This document shows, piece by piece, positions 15,641 through 26,796 of a stretch of DNA of 64,000 nucleotides (the first letter of the stretch is position 1; each line of letters opens with the position of its first letter). A program made the translations under genes and the position numbers. The notes below the pieces were generated by a model, which searched no databases, was not told the origin of the DNA, and saw only the letters and a list, made by a program, of their open reading frames with translations. This stretch comes from an uncultured Prevotellaceae bacterium (GTDB lineage: Bacteria > Bacteroidota > Bacteroidia > Bacteroidales > Bacteroidaceae), in the NCBI GenBank assembly GCA_947167515.1, contig CAMVIM010000003.1, positions 1-64,000 of the forward strand, written 5' to 3'.

Positions 15641-15690
15641 ATGATAGAAAACATATTGCTTTGCAATAATTAACGAATGGGAACGAATTA

Positions 15691-15722
15691 ATTCGTTAAA
15701 TTTGCCCGAAGGGCGATGTTTT
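15691..15722. repeat. Small dispersed hairpin repeat
   Basis: ATTCGTTAAAT (15691-15701), hairpin GCCC-GAA-GGGC (15704-15714) and GATGTTTT form the same frame as at 7287-7318, where the hairpin sequence differs. Conserved flanks with a changing but self-complementary core suggest a short repeat family. Confidence 0.5.
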
Positions 15723-15732
15723 ATATATTTTT

Positions 15733-15885
15733 TATGATTATCCGCAATGATACCACCACATTTTATACGAACACGAATCGCCCGAATCTGCACGAATAGA
15801 CATAACGGAAGTTCCTTTATTCGTGTAGATTCGGGCGATTCGTGTTCGTTTTTAAGGGCTGGTGGTACTATTGCGGATAATCATA
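15733..15885. repeat. 153-bp palindromic element
   Basis: The ends TATGATTATCCGCAAT (15733-15748) and 15870-15885 are exact reverse complements. Inside, CGAACACGAATCGCCCGAATCT pairs with AGATTCGGGCGATTCGTGTTCG, and further in CACGAATA pairs with TATTCGTG. Nearly the whole element can fold into one long stem with small bulges. It resembles a miniature inverted-repeat element and lies between the lipoprotein gene and the NSS transporter gene. It may also stop transcription. Confidence 0.8.
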
Positions 15886-15955
15886 TATTTTTTTCTTGTT
15901 TTTCCAAAAGCCGCACTGTGGTAATGGAACATCCGAAAGTTCTGTCAATATAGTT

Positions 15956-17338
15956 ATGAAGGGTAACAACAAGAACATGTTTGCATCGAAGGTGGGGGCA
16001 ATTCTTGCCGCCGCAGGCAGTGCTGTGGGTCTTGGCAATGTGTGGCGTTTCCCGACCGAAGCTGGTGCGCATGGTGGGGCGGCGTTTATCCTTATCTATG
16101 TGATATTCATGATGTTCTTTGCCTTGCCTGTCATGATTACAGAGTTTGCCATCGGCCGTCATGGGGGCAATAATGTGACCCATGCGTTTGAAAAGATGAG
16201 CGGCGGCAAGAGGGGGTGGCGCTGGATGGGCTTGTTGCCCGTGGTCAGTGGCATTTTTGTACTCAGCTACTATGCGGTGGTGGCGGGCTGGACGCTCTTC
16301 TACACCTACGAGGCGCTTGTGGATGGCTTTTCGGGCAAGAGTTCGGAAGACTTCGCCGCTGATTTCGTGGCTTTTTCTTCCGATTCCCTTCAACCTGTGT
16401 TTTGGATGGCGGTCATCGTTGCGATGACGTGCGGAATCGTCGCGCTCGGTGTGCAGCGTGGCATCGAACGTGGAGCGAAAATCATGATGCCGCTCCTCTT
16501 TTTGTTCATCCTTGTGCTGGTGGCGTGTTCGCTCACCTTGCCCAATGCTGGCGACGGCATGCGCTTTCTTTTCCATCCCGACTTTTCCAAGGTGGATGGC
16601 TCACTTGTGTTGAGTGCCATGGGGCAGGCATTCTTCTCGCTCAGTGTGGGCTTGGGATGCCTCTGCACGTATGCCTGCTACTTCCGTAAGGATGTCGATT
16701 TGATGAAGGACGGGCAGAGTGTGGCCTGCATCGACACGCTGGTGGCTCTGCTCAGCGGACTGATCATCTTTCCAGCCGTCTATTCCATTCCTGGTCTTCA
16801 GCCCGATGCCGGTCCTCCATTGGTTTTCATCACCTTGCCCAACGTCTTTCAGCAAGTGTTTGGCGGTGTGCCTTGGCTGGCATACCTGTTTTCGCTGTTG
16901 TTCTACCTGCTCTTGGTCATGGCCGCCTTGACCAGCAGCATCTCGATGCTGGAGATGTCGGCTGCCTACTTCCACAAGAACCTCCGTCTGCCACGTCCGC
17001 TGGCGGCAGTGGTGGTGAGTCTTGTCTGCATGCTTTTCGGCACCTTCTGCTCGTGGTCGTTTGGCGACTGGCGCGACGTCACCCTCTTCGGCATGGGCTT
17101 CTTCGACCTTTTCGACTTCTTCGTGGCGAAGCTCATCATGCCGATTGGCGGCTTGCTCATGTGCATTTTTGTGGGCTGGGTGGTCGATGAACGAGTGCTA
17201 CGTGCCGAAATCACGAACAATGGCACCCTCCGTTCGCCGCTCTATCCGCTCTACCGTTTCATCATCCGCTATCTCGCTCCAGTCGGCATCTTTCTGATTT
17301 TCGCCAACGAACTGGGTCTGTTGGACTTCTTGAAGTGA
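15956..17338 (+). CDS. Sodium-dependent transporter, NSS family
   Basis: Inner-membrane secondary transporter of about 460 residues in the neurotransmitter:sodium symporter (SNF) family, which imports amino acids or related amines with Na+. The family signature in the first helix is clear: SAVGLGNVWRFP, followed by GAHGGAAFILIY. About 11-12 hydrophobic helices follow. The start at 15956 (MKGNNKNMFASKVG) is chosen because the frame before it runs toward the palindromic element; ATG 15983 is also possible. No TAnnTTTG promoter is visible directly upstream. The substrate cannot be told from sequence; bacterial members transport leucine, tryptophan or tyrosine. Confidence 0.9.
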   Translation: MKGNNKNMFASKVGAILAAAGSAVGLGNVWRFPTEAGAHGGAAFILIYVIFMMFFALPVMITEFAIGRHGGNNVTHAFEKMSGGKRGWRWMGLLPVVSGIFVLSYYAVVAGWTLFYTYEALVDGFSGKSSEDFAADFVAFSSDSLQPVFWMAVIVAMTCGIVALGVQRGIERGAKIMMPLLFLFILVLVACSLTLPNAGDGMRFLFHPDFSKVDGSLVLSAMGQAFFSLSVGLGCLCTYACYFRKDVDLMKDGQSVACIDTLVALLSGLIIFPAVYSIPGLQPDAGPPLVFITLPNVFQQVFGGVPWLAYLFSLLFYLLLVMAALTSSISMLEMSAAYFHKNLRLPRPLAAVVVSLVCMLFGTFCSWSFGDWRDVTLFGMGFFDLFDFFVAKLIMPIGGLLMCIFVGWVVDERVLRAEITNNGTLRSPLYPLYRFIIRYLAPVGIFLIFANELGLLDFLK

Positions 17339-17362
17339 TGCGTAGTCTTTTTGACTGAAAGT

Positions 17363-17394
17363 TTTGGTAGTTCGGATAGAAAGTCGTAACTTTG
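17363..17394 (+). promoter_or_regulatory. tig promoter
   Basis: TTTG (17363-17366), 20 bases, then TAACTTTG (17387-17394). The 5' leader to the tig ATG would be about 65 bases. Confidence 0.8.
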
Positions 17395-17465
17395 CAGCCG
17401 ATTTTGCCAGCCCCTGACGCTGGTCATGCGATTAAGTCGTAAACTCATAAACTTAAAAACTCAAT

Positions 17466-18803
17466 ATGAACATTTCAGTAGAGAACATTGACAAGGTGAA
17501 CGCGGTGATGACCGCCGTGGTGGAGCCTGCCGACTATACGGAAAAGTATGAGAAGGCTATCAAGGACGCAAAGAAGAAAATGAATATGCCAGGCTTCCGT
17601 CCGGGCATGGTGCCTGTTGGACTGATTAAGAAGCAGTTTGGCGTGAGCATCTTGGCCGACGAGGTGAACAAAATTCTGCAAGAAGGTCTTTTCGGCTATA
17701 TCCGCGAGAACAAAATCAACATGCTGGGTGAGCCTCTGCCTACGGAGGAAAACAACCAGGTGGAGCTGAAAGAAGGCGAGTCTTTCACTTTCAAGTTTGA
17801 ACTGGCCATTGCTCCCGAATTTGAGGTGTCTCTGACGAAGAAGGACAAGATCGACTACTACAACGTGGACGTGAATGACCAGATGGTGGAGAACCAGGTG
17901 GACATGTACCGTCAGCGTGGTGGCAAGTATGAGCAGGTGGACTCTTATGAGGATAACGACATGGTGAAGGGCATTGTGACGGAGTTGGATGTGGAGAATC
18001 CTGTGAAGGCAGAGGATGTGGTGATGTTGCCCAAGTACTTCAAGAACGATGACCAGAAGAAACTCTTCGACGGTGTGAAGGTGAACGACATCGTGACCTT
18101 TAATCCTTCGGTGGCTTACGACAACAACGAGGCAGAACTGACCTCGCTGCTGAAAGTGGCAAAGGAGGATGCGCTGAATCATAAGGGTGAGTTCAACTTC
18201 CAAATCACAGAAATCACTCGTTTCGTGCCTGGTCCGCTCAATCAGGAACTGTTCGACATGGTGTTCCCTGGCGGTGAAGTGAAGACCGAGGCTGACTTCC
18301 GTGCAAAAGTGAAGGAACTGATTGCTGGCCAGTTCAAGAAGGACAGCGACTACAAGTTCCTGCTCGACACTCGCAAGTACATCACCGAGAAGGTGGGCAA
18401 GCTGGAGTTCCCCGAGGAGAAGTTGAGAAAAATCCTGCTCGCCAACACCAACAACGACGAGGAGAAGGTGAACGCTCAGTTTGACAAGAGCATTGAGGAA
18501 CTGACTTGGCACCTGATTAAGGAGAAGCTGGTGGAGCAGAACGAAATCAAGGTGGAGGACGAGGATGTGAAGAACATGGCCAAGGAGGTGACGCGTATGC
18601 AGTTCGCTCAGTATGGTATGCTGAACATCCCCGACGAGTATCTGGAGAACTCTGTGAAAGAGATGATGAAGAAGCGTGAAACGGTGGATAACCTTATTGA
18701 CCGCTGCATTGAAGTGAAACTCGGTCAGGCACTGAAAGAGAAGGTGACTCTGAAAGAGAGCACCGTGAGTGCAGAGGACTTTAACAAGATGTTTGAGGCA
18801 TAA
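17466..18803 (+). CDS. tig: Trigger factor
   Basis: Ribosome-associated chaperone, 445 residues, that binds nascent chains at the exit tunnel. The ribosome-docking signature is present as GFRPGMVPVGLIKKQFG (residues about 43-59; canonical GFRxGxxP). The central peptidyl-prolyl isomerase domain is divergent, as usual in Bacteroidota, and the C-terminal part is helical and charged. It stands directly before clpP-clpX, the widespread tig-clpP-clpX order that links folding and degradation. A terminator hairpin separates it from clpP, which has its own promoter box. Confidence 0.94.
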   Translation: MNISVENIDKVNAVMTAVVEPADYTEKYEKAIKDAKKKMNMPGFRPGMVPVGLIKKQFGVSILADEVNKILQEGLFGYIRENKINMLGEPLPTEENNQVELKEGESFTFKFELAIAPEFEVSLTKKDKIDYYNVDVNDQMVENQVDMYRQRGGKYEQVDSYEDNDMVKGIVTELDVENPVKAEDVVMLPKYFKNDDQKKLFDGVKVNDIVTFNPSVAYDNNEAELTSLLKVAKEDALNHKGEFNFQITEITRFVPGPLNQELFDMVFPGGEVKTEADFRAKVKELIAGQFKKDSDYKFLLDTRKYITEKVGKLEFPEEKLRKILLANTNNDEEKVNAQFDKSIEELTWHLIKEKLVEQNEIKVEDEDVKNMAKEVTRMQFAQYGMLNIPDEYLENSVKEMMKKRETVDNLIDRCIEVKLGQALKEKVTLKESTVSAEDFNKMFEA

Positions 18804-18821
18804 AAAATATAAAAAAATGAA

Positions 18822-18857
18822 AAAAAGTGGTGAGAATTTTCCTTCTTACCACTTTTT
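18822..18857 (+). terminator. tig terminator
   Basis: AAAAAGTGGTGAGAA (18822-18836) pairs with TTCTTACCACTTTTT (18843-18857) with one G-T pair and a six-base loop, ending in a T run. Confidence 0.85.
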
Positions 18858-18860
18858 TTA

Positions 18861-18868
18861 TATCTTTG
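18861..18868 (+). promoter_or_regulatory. clpP promoter -7 box
   Basis: TATCTTTG overlaps the end of the tig terminator and lies 43 bases before the clpP ATG. The upstream -33 region falls in the terminator arm and is not well conserved. Confidence 0.6.
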
Positions 18869-18911
18869 CACTCTGTTGTGTTTCGACTAACTAATAGATT
18901 GAAGAAAAGGT

Positions 18912-19580
18912 ATGATTGAAGATTTTAGAAAATTTGCAACTAAGCATTTAGGAATGAGCAGTATGGTGCTCGATAACGTGGTGAAATCGCAGGCTGGTTA
19001 TCTGAATCCTTATATTTTGGAAGAACGCCAACTCAACGTGACACAGTTGGACGTATTCTCTCGCCTGATGATGGACAGAATTATCTTCCTCGGAACCGAG
19101 GTGAACGACTATACGGCGAATGTGCTGCAGGCTCAGATGCTCTATCTGGACAGTGTGGACAGCGCCAAGGACATCAGCATTTACATCAATTCGCCGGGCG
19201 GAAGCGTGTATGCTGGGCTGGGCATCTACGACACGATGCAGTTCATCAACAGCGATGTGCAGACCATCTGCACGGGCATGGCGGCTTCGATGGCGGCTGT
19301 GCTGCTTGTGGCAGGCAAGGAGGGCAAGCGTAGTGCGCTGCCTCACAGCCGCATCATGATTCACCAGCCGATGGGTGGTGCTCAGGGACAGGCGAGCGAC
19401 ATCGAGATTACGGCGCGTGAGATTCAGAAACTGAAGAAGGAACTTTACACCATCATCAGCGACCATAGCCACCAGCCTTTCGACAAGGTGTGGGCTGACA
19501 GTGACCGCGACTACTGGATGACAGCGGAAGAGGCTAAGGAGTATGGCATGGTGGATGAAGTGCTGAAGAGAAAAGCTTGA
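18912..19580 (+). CDS. clpP: ATP-dependent Clp protease proteolytic subunit
   Basis: Serine protease subunit of ClpXP, 222 residues. Catalytic Ser126 lies in GMAASMAA, His151 in MIHQPMGG, and the third residue is an Asp in the later SDRDYWM region. The typical YINSPGGSV motif is at about 91-99. ClpP assembles as two heptameric rings in the cytoplasm and works with ClpX, encoded 28 bases downstream. The N-terminal 30 residues are somewhat longer than in E. coli and may include a propeptide. Normal in all key positions. Confidence 0.97.
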   Translation: MIEDFRKFATKHLGMSSMVLDNVVKSQAGYLNPYILEERQLNVTQLDVFSRLMMDRIIFLGTEVNDYTANVLQAQMLYLDSVDSAKDISIYINSPGGSVYAGLGIYDTMQFINSDVQTICTGMAASMAAVLLVAGKEGKRSALPHSRIMIHQPMGGAQGQASDIEITAREIQKLKKELYTIISDHSHQPFDKVWADSDRDYWMTAEEAKEYGMVDEVLKRKA

Positions 19581-19608
19581 CTACATTAATATAATAATAG
19601 AGAAATAA

Positions 19609-20841
19609 GTGGCAAAGGTGAATAAATGCTCGTTTTGTGGCCGCACGGAGAAGGACGTTCGAATGCTGATATATGGCCTTGATGGTTATATCTGCGATGA
19701 GTGTGTAGAGCAGGCGATGAACATAGTTAAGGAGACCCGGCATAGCAGCGGTAAGGATGCAAAGTTGACAAACTTGCCGAAACCGATAGAAATCAAGGAG
19801 TATCTGGATCGTTATGTCATTGGTCAGGATGCCGCCAAGATGGCTCTTTCTGTGGCGGTGTATAATCACTATAAGCGTCTGAATCATCGCGATGATGCCG
19901 ATGAGGTGGAACTGGAAAAGTCGAACATCATCATGGTGGGCAGCACAGGTACGGGAAAGACGTTGCTCGCCAAGACCATCGCCAAGATGCTGCTGGTGCC
20001 ATTCGCCATCGTCGATGCTACGGTGCTGACCGAGGCTGGTTATGTGGGCGAAGACGTGGAAAGTTTGCTGGTGCGCCTCTTGCAGGCTGCCGACGGCGAC
20101 GTGAAGTTGGCGGAGAAGGGTATTGTCTTCATAGATGAGATAGACAAGATTGCTCGTAAGGGTGACAATCCGAGCATCACGAGAGACGTGAGTGGCGAGG
20201 GTGTACAGCAGGGATTGCTGAAACTGCTGGAGGGTAGTGTGGTGAATGTTCCGCCTCAGGGTGGACGGAAACACCCGGAGCAGCAGTTCATCCAGGTGGA
20301 TACGAGGAACATTCTCTTCATCTGTGGTGGTGCCTTCGATGGCATAGAAAAACGCATTGCCCAGCGCCTGAACACGCATGTGGTGGGCTTTGATGCGGCA
20401 AGGAACGTGGCGAAGATAGACAAGTCGAACATGATGCAGTACATTGCGCCTATGGACTTGAAGTCTTTCGGTCTGATACCAGAAATCATAGGCCGTCTGC
20501 CTGTCTTGACCCATCTGGAACCCCTTGACCGTGATGCGTTGCGATCCATTCTGACGGAACCGAAAAACTCCATCGTCAAGCAGTATAAGAAGATGTTTGA
20601 AATAGATGGCGTGAAGCTGACTTTCGAGGATGCCGTGCTGGACTATGTGGTGGATAAGGCGGTCGAGTTTAAGTTGGGGGCACGAGGTTTGCGCTCACTC
20701 ATTGAGGTGGTGATGATGAAGCCGATGTTTGAAGTCCCATCGACCTATGTGAAGGAATATGTGGTGACCCTCGATTTTGCACGTCAGCAGGTGGAAAGTG
20801 CCAATATAGCCGTTCTAAAAGAGAGCACGGAGGATAAATAG
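19609..20841 (+). CDS. clpX: ATP-dependent unfoldase ClpX
   Basis: AAA+ unfoldase that feeds ClpP, 410 residues. The N-terminal zinc-binding domain has Cys7, Cys10, Cys29 and Cys32. The Walker A motif GSTGTGKT and Walker B FIDEIDKI are clear, and the ClpP-docking loop appears as IPEIIGRLP-type sequence preceding the sensor region. The start codon is GTG at 19609 ([10 protein letters not shown]), the only start that gives the complete zinc domain without excess. It forms an operon with clpP. Confidence 0.97.
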   Translation: MAKVNKCSFCGRTEKDVRMLIYGLDGYICDECVEQAMNIVKETRHSSGKDAKLTNLPKPIEIKEYLDRYVIGQDAAKMALSVAVYNHYKRLNHRDDADEVELEKSNIIMVGSTGTGKTLLAKTIAKMLLVPFAIVDATVLTEAGYVGEDVESLLVRLLQAADGDVKLAEKGIVFIDEIDKIARKGDNPSITRDVSGEGVQQGLLKLLEGSVVNVPPQGGRKHPEQQFIQVDTRNILFICGGAFDGIEKRIAQRLNTHVVGFDAARNVAKIDKSNMMQYIAPMDLKSFGLIPEIIGRLPVLTHLEPLDRDALRSILTEPKNSIVKQYKKMFEIDGVKLTFEDAVLDYVVDKAVEFKLGARGLRSLIEVVMMKPMFEVPSTYVKEYVVTLDFARQQVESANIAVLKESTEDK

Positions 20842-20883
20842 TAGCATTTTTTGATATATTTGTTTGATTTTTTCCTGAATTCT

Positions 20884-20914
20884 TTTGGAAATTAAAAACA
20901 TTTCTATAACTTTG
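20884..20914 (+). promoter_or_regulatory. recQ promoter
   Basis: TTTG (20884-20887), 19 bases, then TAACTTTG (20907-20914), 54 bases before the recQ ATG. Confidence 0.7.
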
Positions 20915-20968
20915 TTGATAGAATGTATCATGTCCCACTGTTAATCATCAACAACACTCTAACATTCA

Positions 20969-23557
20969 ATGGAAAAACCGAAAACATTACAGCAGGCGCT
21001 AAAGTATTACTTTGGCTTTGACACGTTCAAAGGCGATCAGGAGGCCATCATCCAGAACCTCCTCGACCGTAATGACACCTTTGTGCTGATGCCAACGGGT
21101 GGCGGCAAGTCCCTTTGCTACCAGTTGCCTGCGCTGTTGATGGACGGGACTGCCATTGTAATTTCCCCACTGATAGCCTTGATGAAGAATCAGGTGGATG
21201 CCATCAAGCATATCAGCGAGGAGGATGGGGTGGCGCACTTCATCAACTCATCCTTGAGCAAGGCTAACATAGACCAGGTGAAGGCGGATATCATGTCGGG
21301 AAAGACGAAGATGCTCTATGTGGCACCCGAATCGCTGACGAAAGAGGATAACGTGGAATTTCTCAGACAGGTCAACATATCCTTCTTTGCCATTGATGAA
21401 GCGCATTGTATCTCGGAGTGGGGTCATGACTTTCGTCCTGAGTACCGCAAAATCCGTCCGGTCATCAATTGGATTGCGATGGCGCCCATTATCGAACTGT
21501 TCCTTCCCCAAAATAAGCTGCACACCATCAAGGCGCTGACTGATGCTTACCGTGCGCGGAAGCAAAGCCTGGACGAGCTAAACAAGGAGTTCAAGCAGTT
21601 CCCCGACCGTATGGATCAGGATAAACTGGATGCCGCGGGGGAACGTGTGAGGGGATTGGCCGATGTGATTGCCTTCATGTCGGAAATGAAGGAACAAATC
21701 AAGGAGAAGTCGGATAAGTGTCCACGTCTGGATGCTCGATTCGTCGAAGCTTTGCTGAGCATTATGCCGGTTATCCGCAGGGATTATAGCGAGTTACGGA
21801 CACGTATGGCAGACGAACCTGCCGTGATGGACTTGCCGGATTTGCCTACAGACGAGGCGATCAAGGCGGCAGCTCAACTCGTTTATGATGCTCCCGTGAT
21901 TGCGCTGACTGCAACGGCGACGGATAAAGTGCGCAATGACATCAAGAAGAATCTTGGCATTGCGGAGGCGAAAGACTTTAAGTCCTCGTTCAATCGTCAG
22001 AATCTCTATTATGAGGTGCGGCAGAAGACGGGAGAAGTGGAAAAGGACATCATCAAGTTCATCAAGCAGAACCCCAATAAGAGCGGCATCATCTATTGCC
22101 TGAGTCGTAAGAAAGTGGAAGACTTGGCGGAGGTGCTGCGCGCCAACAATATCAAGGCGGCAGCTTATCATGCAGGCATGGACACGAAAGACCGCAACGA
22201 GACGCAGGACAACTTCATCATGGAGCGTGTGGATGTCATCGTTGCCACCATCGCCTTTGGCATGGGCATCGATAAACCCGATGTGCGTTATGTCATTCAT
22301 TATGATATTCCCAAGAGTCTGGAAGGCTACTATCAGGAGACTGGACGTGCGGGCCGTGATGGCGGCGAGGGTAAGTGCATCACCTATTATTGCCATAAGG
22401 ATCTGGAGAAGTTGGAGAAGTTCATGAAGGACAAGACACCTGCAGAGAAAGACATCGGCACCCACCTGCTCGGTGAGACCGCGGCCTACTGCGAGTCGTC
22501 GGTGTGTCGCCGCAAGATGTTGCTTCACTATTTCGGCGAGGAGTATGACAAGGACAACTGCGGAAACTGCGACAACTGTTTGCATCCGAAGGTGAGGACG
22601 GACCAAAAGGATAACCTCCTGTTGCTGTTGCAGACCATTTTGGCGGTGAAGGAAAACTTCCGACAGGAATACATCATCCATATCTTGCGTGGCGAGGAGA
22701 ATGAAACCATCTTGAGCCATAAACATGACAAGTTGGAGCAGTTCGGCGCAGGAGCAGACGTGGAAGTTACTATGTGGGACGCTATCGTGATTCAGGCCAG
22801 TCTTGCTGGCTACATCGACAAGGAGGTGGAGTCGTATGGTGCGTTGAAGCTGACGAAGGCGGGCAAGAAGTTCGTCAAGAAGCCAGTTCCGTTTATGGTG
22901 GTGGAGAATAACGACTTTGATGATGACTTCGATGACAATTCGGATCAGGGCGGTACAGGCGTGGCTGACGAAGTGCTCTATGGCATGCTGCTCGATCTTC
23001 GGAAGAAAATTGCCAAGAAGCATAATGTGCCTCCTTATGTGGTATTCCAGGATGCCTCGTTGGAGTCTATGTCCACACTTTATCCCGTCAATGAAGAGGA
23101 ACTGCAGAACATTCCAGGTGTGGGTGCAGGAAAGGCTAAACGCTATGGCGCTGAGTTCTGCAAACTGATTCAGCGGCATTGCGAAGATAACGACATCGTG
23201 CGTCCGACAGACATGCGTGTCAGGACTGTTGCTAATAAATCGAAAATGAAAGTAAAAATCATTCAAGCCATTGACCGGAAGGTGAGTCTTGAGGATATCG
23301 CCAAGAGCACGGGACTCGACTTTGACGAACTGCTGGACGAGATGGAGGCCATCGTGTATAGCGGCACCAAACTGAACATCGACTATTATTTCGAAGATAT
23401 CGAGATGGACGAAGATGTCATTGATGAAATCTACGACTATTTCCGCACCAGCGATACCGATGACCTTGACACGGCATTGGACAATCTTGACGGTGATATC
23501 TACGAGGAAGATGTGCGGCTTGTGCGTATCAAGTTCATCAGTGAAATGGCGAATTAA
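20969..23557 (+). CDS. recQ: ATP-dependent DNA helicase RecQ with insertion in the helicase core
   Basis: 3'-5' DNA helicase of recombination repair, 862 residues against the usual 600-730. Walker A is MPTGGGKS (41-48) and the DEAH box [17 protein letters not shown] (141-157). Motif [10 protein letters not shown] comes only at about 312-318, because about 135 helical, charged residues (roughly 168-307) are inserted after EYRKIRPVI. Motifs IV-VI ([39 protein letters not shown]) are intact. The RQC zinc cysteines (C-CR, then CGNCDNC) follow, then an HRDC domain ([16 protein letters not shown]) and a C-terminal helical extension with acidic repeats. The core is complete, so activity is likely. 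Confidence 0.93.
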   Translation: MEKPKTLQQALKYYFGFDTFKGDQEAIIQNLLDRNDTFVLMPTGGGKSLCYQLPALLMDGTAIVISPLIALMKNQVDAIKHISEEDGVAHFINSSLSKANIDQVKADIMSGKTKMLYVAPESLTKEDNVEFLRQVNISFFAIDEAHCISEWGHDFRPEYRKIRPVINWIAMAPIIELFLPQNKLHTIKALTDAYRARKQSLDELNKEFKQFPDRMDQDKLDAAGERVRGLADVIAFMSEMKEQIKEKSDKCPRLDARFVEALLSIMPVIRRDYSELRTRMADEPAVMDLPDLPTDEAIKAAAQLVYDAPVIALTATATDKVRNDIKKNLGIAEAKDFKSSFNRQNLYYEVRQKTGEVEKDIIKFIKQNPNKSGIIYCLSRKKVEDLAEVLRANNIKAAAYHAGMDTKDRNETQDNFIMERVDVIVATIAFGMGIDKPDVRYVIHYDIPKSLEGYYQETGRAGRDGGEGKCITYYCHKDLEKLEKFMKDKTPAEKDIGTHLLGETAAYCESSVCRRKMLLHYFGEEYDKDNCGNCDNCLHPKVRTDQKDNLLLLLQTILAVKENFRQEYIIHILRGEENETILSHKHDKLEQFGAGADVEVTMWDAIVIQASLAGYIDKEVESYGALKLTKAGKKFVKKPVPFMVVENNDFDDDFDDNSDQGGTGVADEVLYGMLLDLRKKIAKKHNVPPYVVFQDASLESMSTLYPVNEEELQNIPGVGAGKAKRYGAEFCKLIQRHCEDNDIVRPTDMRVRTVANKSKMKVKIIQAIDRKVSLEDIAKSTGLDFDELLDEMEAIVYSGTKLNIDYYFEDIEMDEDVIDEIYDYFRTSDTDDLDTALDNLDGDIYEEDVRLVRIKFISEMAN

Positions 23558-23578
23558 ACATAAGAATGCGTGACTTTG

Positions 23579-25188
<1,610 letters not shown>

Positions 25189-25218
25189 GAGTCACGTCGT
25201 GTCTTTATTGAGGTATAA

Positions 25219-25248
25219 AAGGCTCTGTCTTCTATAAGGCAGAGCCTT
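25219..25248 (+). terminator. guaB terminator
   Basis: AAGGCTCTG (25219-25227) pairs exactly with CAGAGCCTT (25240-25248), 30 bases after the guaB stop, followed by a short T-rich stretch. Confidence 0.8.
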
Positions 25249-25317
25249 CTTCGACAATAAAAGTTAAAACTTTTAGTTTTACCATCTGATTGTAGATGCT
25301 GATTGTGCTTTTTTTCG

Positions 25318-25325
25318 TATCTTTG
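25318..25325 (+). promoter_or_regulatory. -7 box of the PpiC-SurA-OstA-MutL operon
   Basis: TATCTTTG, 30 bases before the first ATG of the operon. A convincing -33 element at the usual spacing is not seen. Confidence 0.55.
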
Positions 25326-25355
25326 CAACGAAAAATGTAAAATAGGGAAGTATCA

Positions 25356-26795
25356 ATGAAAAAGATAGCATTATTGGCCACCTCGGTGGTGATGGGTCTT
25401 TCGGCTATGGCTCAGTCGTCAGACCCTGTTATTATGAAGATTAACGGTAAGAGTATTACGAGAAGCGAGTTTGAGTATTCGTTCAATAAGAATAACTCGG
25501 ATGGTGTGTTGGACAAGAAGACCGTGGAGGAGTATGTGCCTCTGTATGTGGATTTTAAATTGAAGGTGGCAGAAGCGGAAAGTCAGCGTCTGGACACGAT
25601 TTCGTCTCTTCGTAAGGAACTGGATGGATATAGGGAGCAGATGGTCATCCCCACATTGGTTGACTCGGCATTCATCGAACGTGAGGCTCGTAAGACCTAC
25701 GACAATACGGCTGCTCGTTTTGAGGGGCAGGATTTGTTGATGGCGAGTCACATCCTCGTGCTGATGCGTCAGGATGCCACAGCAGAACAGCAGGCTGCTG
25801 CCAAGGCTCGTATTGACAGCATTTACGATGCGCTGAAAGTGGTGCCAAAAGAGCATCTGGCTGAGAAATTTGCAGAACTGGCCAAGATGACGAGTGACGA
25901 TAAAGGTTCGGCGCAGCGTGGAGGCGCGTTGGGACAGTTTGGTAAAGGGATGATGATTCCAGACTTTGAACAAGCTGCCTATGCATTGAAGGCTGGCGAG
26001 ATGTCGGCTCCCGTGAAATCGACGGTGGGTTATCATCTTATCTATATGACAGAGCGTCATCCTTTTGAATCTTACGAGTTCCATCACGATAACATCATCA
26101 AGTTCCTGGAACAGCGTGGCATCAGGGAAGCTTCGGCGAATGCTTATCTGGATTCGGTGTCGAGTCAGCGTGGCATCACGCGTACAGAGCTGGTGAACGA
26201 ATTGCTGGAGAAAATCATGGCTACTGATGCCGAGCAGAAGAATTTGGCGCAGGAATATTATGACGGCACGATGATGTATGAGGTGACGAAGAAAGATGTG
26301 TGGGACAAGGCTCAGGAAGATAAGGCGGGAATGGAAGCGTATTTTGCCTCCCACAAGAAGGATTATGCTTGGGAGGCTCCCCGATTCTGTGGTATAATTA
26401 TTTATGCGAAGGATGCAGCTACGGCTGCAAAGGCGAAGAAATTGCTAAAAGGCGTGGACGAAGAGGATTATGCCAAAACGATTGTGGCTGCCTTGAACAA
26501 TGACTCGGTGAAAGTGGTGCGTGTGGAACGTGGCATCTATAAGCGGGGAGACAATGCCAATGTGGATAAGTTGGTGTTCAAGCAGAAGAAGACAGACCTG
26601 AAGCCGAAGAAGGATTTTCCTGTGGTGGATGTGTATGGCGTGAAGGCAAAGGCTCCGCGTACCTATAAAGATGTGCGTGGGCAGGTGGCGACGGACTATC
26701 AGAACATGATGGAGAAATTGTGGGTGGAAGGCTTGCGCAAGAAGTTTGCAGTAGAGGTGTATGATGACGTAGTCAAGACGGTAAATAAGAATTAG
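25356..26795 (+). CDS. Periplasmic parvulin-type peptidyl-prolyl isomerase
   Basis: Exported foldase of 479 residues with signal peptide MKKIALLATSVVMGLSAMAQ. A parvulin (PpiC) domain runs from about 125 to 230: ASHILVLM, GSAQRGGALGQFGKGMMIPDFEQAA and TVGYHLIYMTER are the typical blocks. N-terminal helices resemble SurA. The second half is helical, with a weak second isomerase-like part. It probably helps outer-membrane proteins fold in the periplasm. It is the first gene of a five-gene unit with a SurA-like protein (one base after the stop), OstA, a small membrane protein and mutL. Confidence 0.88.
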   Translation: MKKIALLATSVVMGLSAMAQSSDPVIMKINGKSITRSEFEYSFNKNNSDGVLDKKTVEEYVPLYVDFKLKVAEAESQRLDTISSLRKELDGYREQMVIPTLVDSAFIEREARKTYDNTAARFEGQDLLMASHILVLMRQDATAEQQAAAKARIDSIYDALKVVPKEHLAEKFAELAKMTSDDKGSAQRGGALGQFGKGMMIPDFEQAAYALKAGEMSAPVKSTVGYHLIYMTERHPFESYEFHHDNIIKFLEQRGIREASANAYLDSVSSQRGITRTELVNELLEKIMATDAEQKNLAQEYYDGTMMYEVTKKDVWDKAQEDKAGMEAYFASHKKDYAWEAPRFCGIIIYAKDAATAAKAKKLLKGVDEEDYAKTIVAALNNDSVKVVRVERGIYKRGDNANVDKLVFKQKKTDLKPKKDFPVVDVYGVKAKAPRTYKDVRGQVATDYQNMMEKLWVEGLRKKFAVEVYDDVVKTVNKN

Positions 26796-26796
26796 T

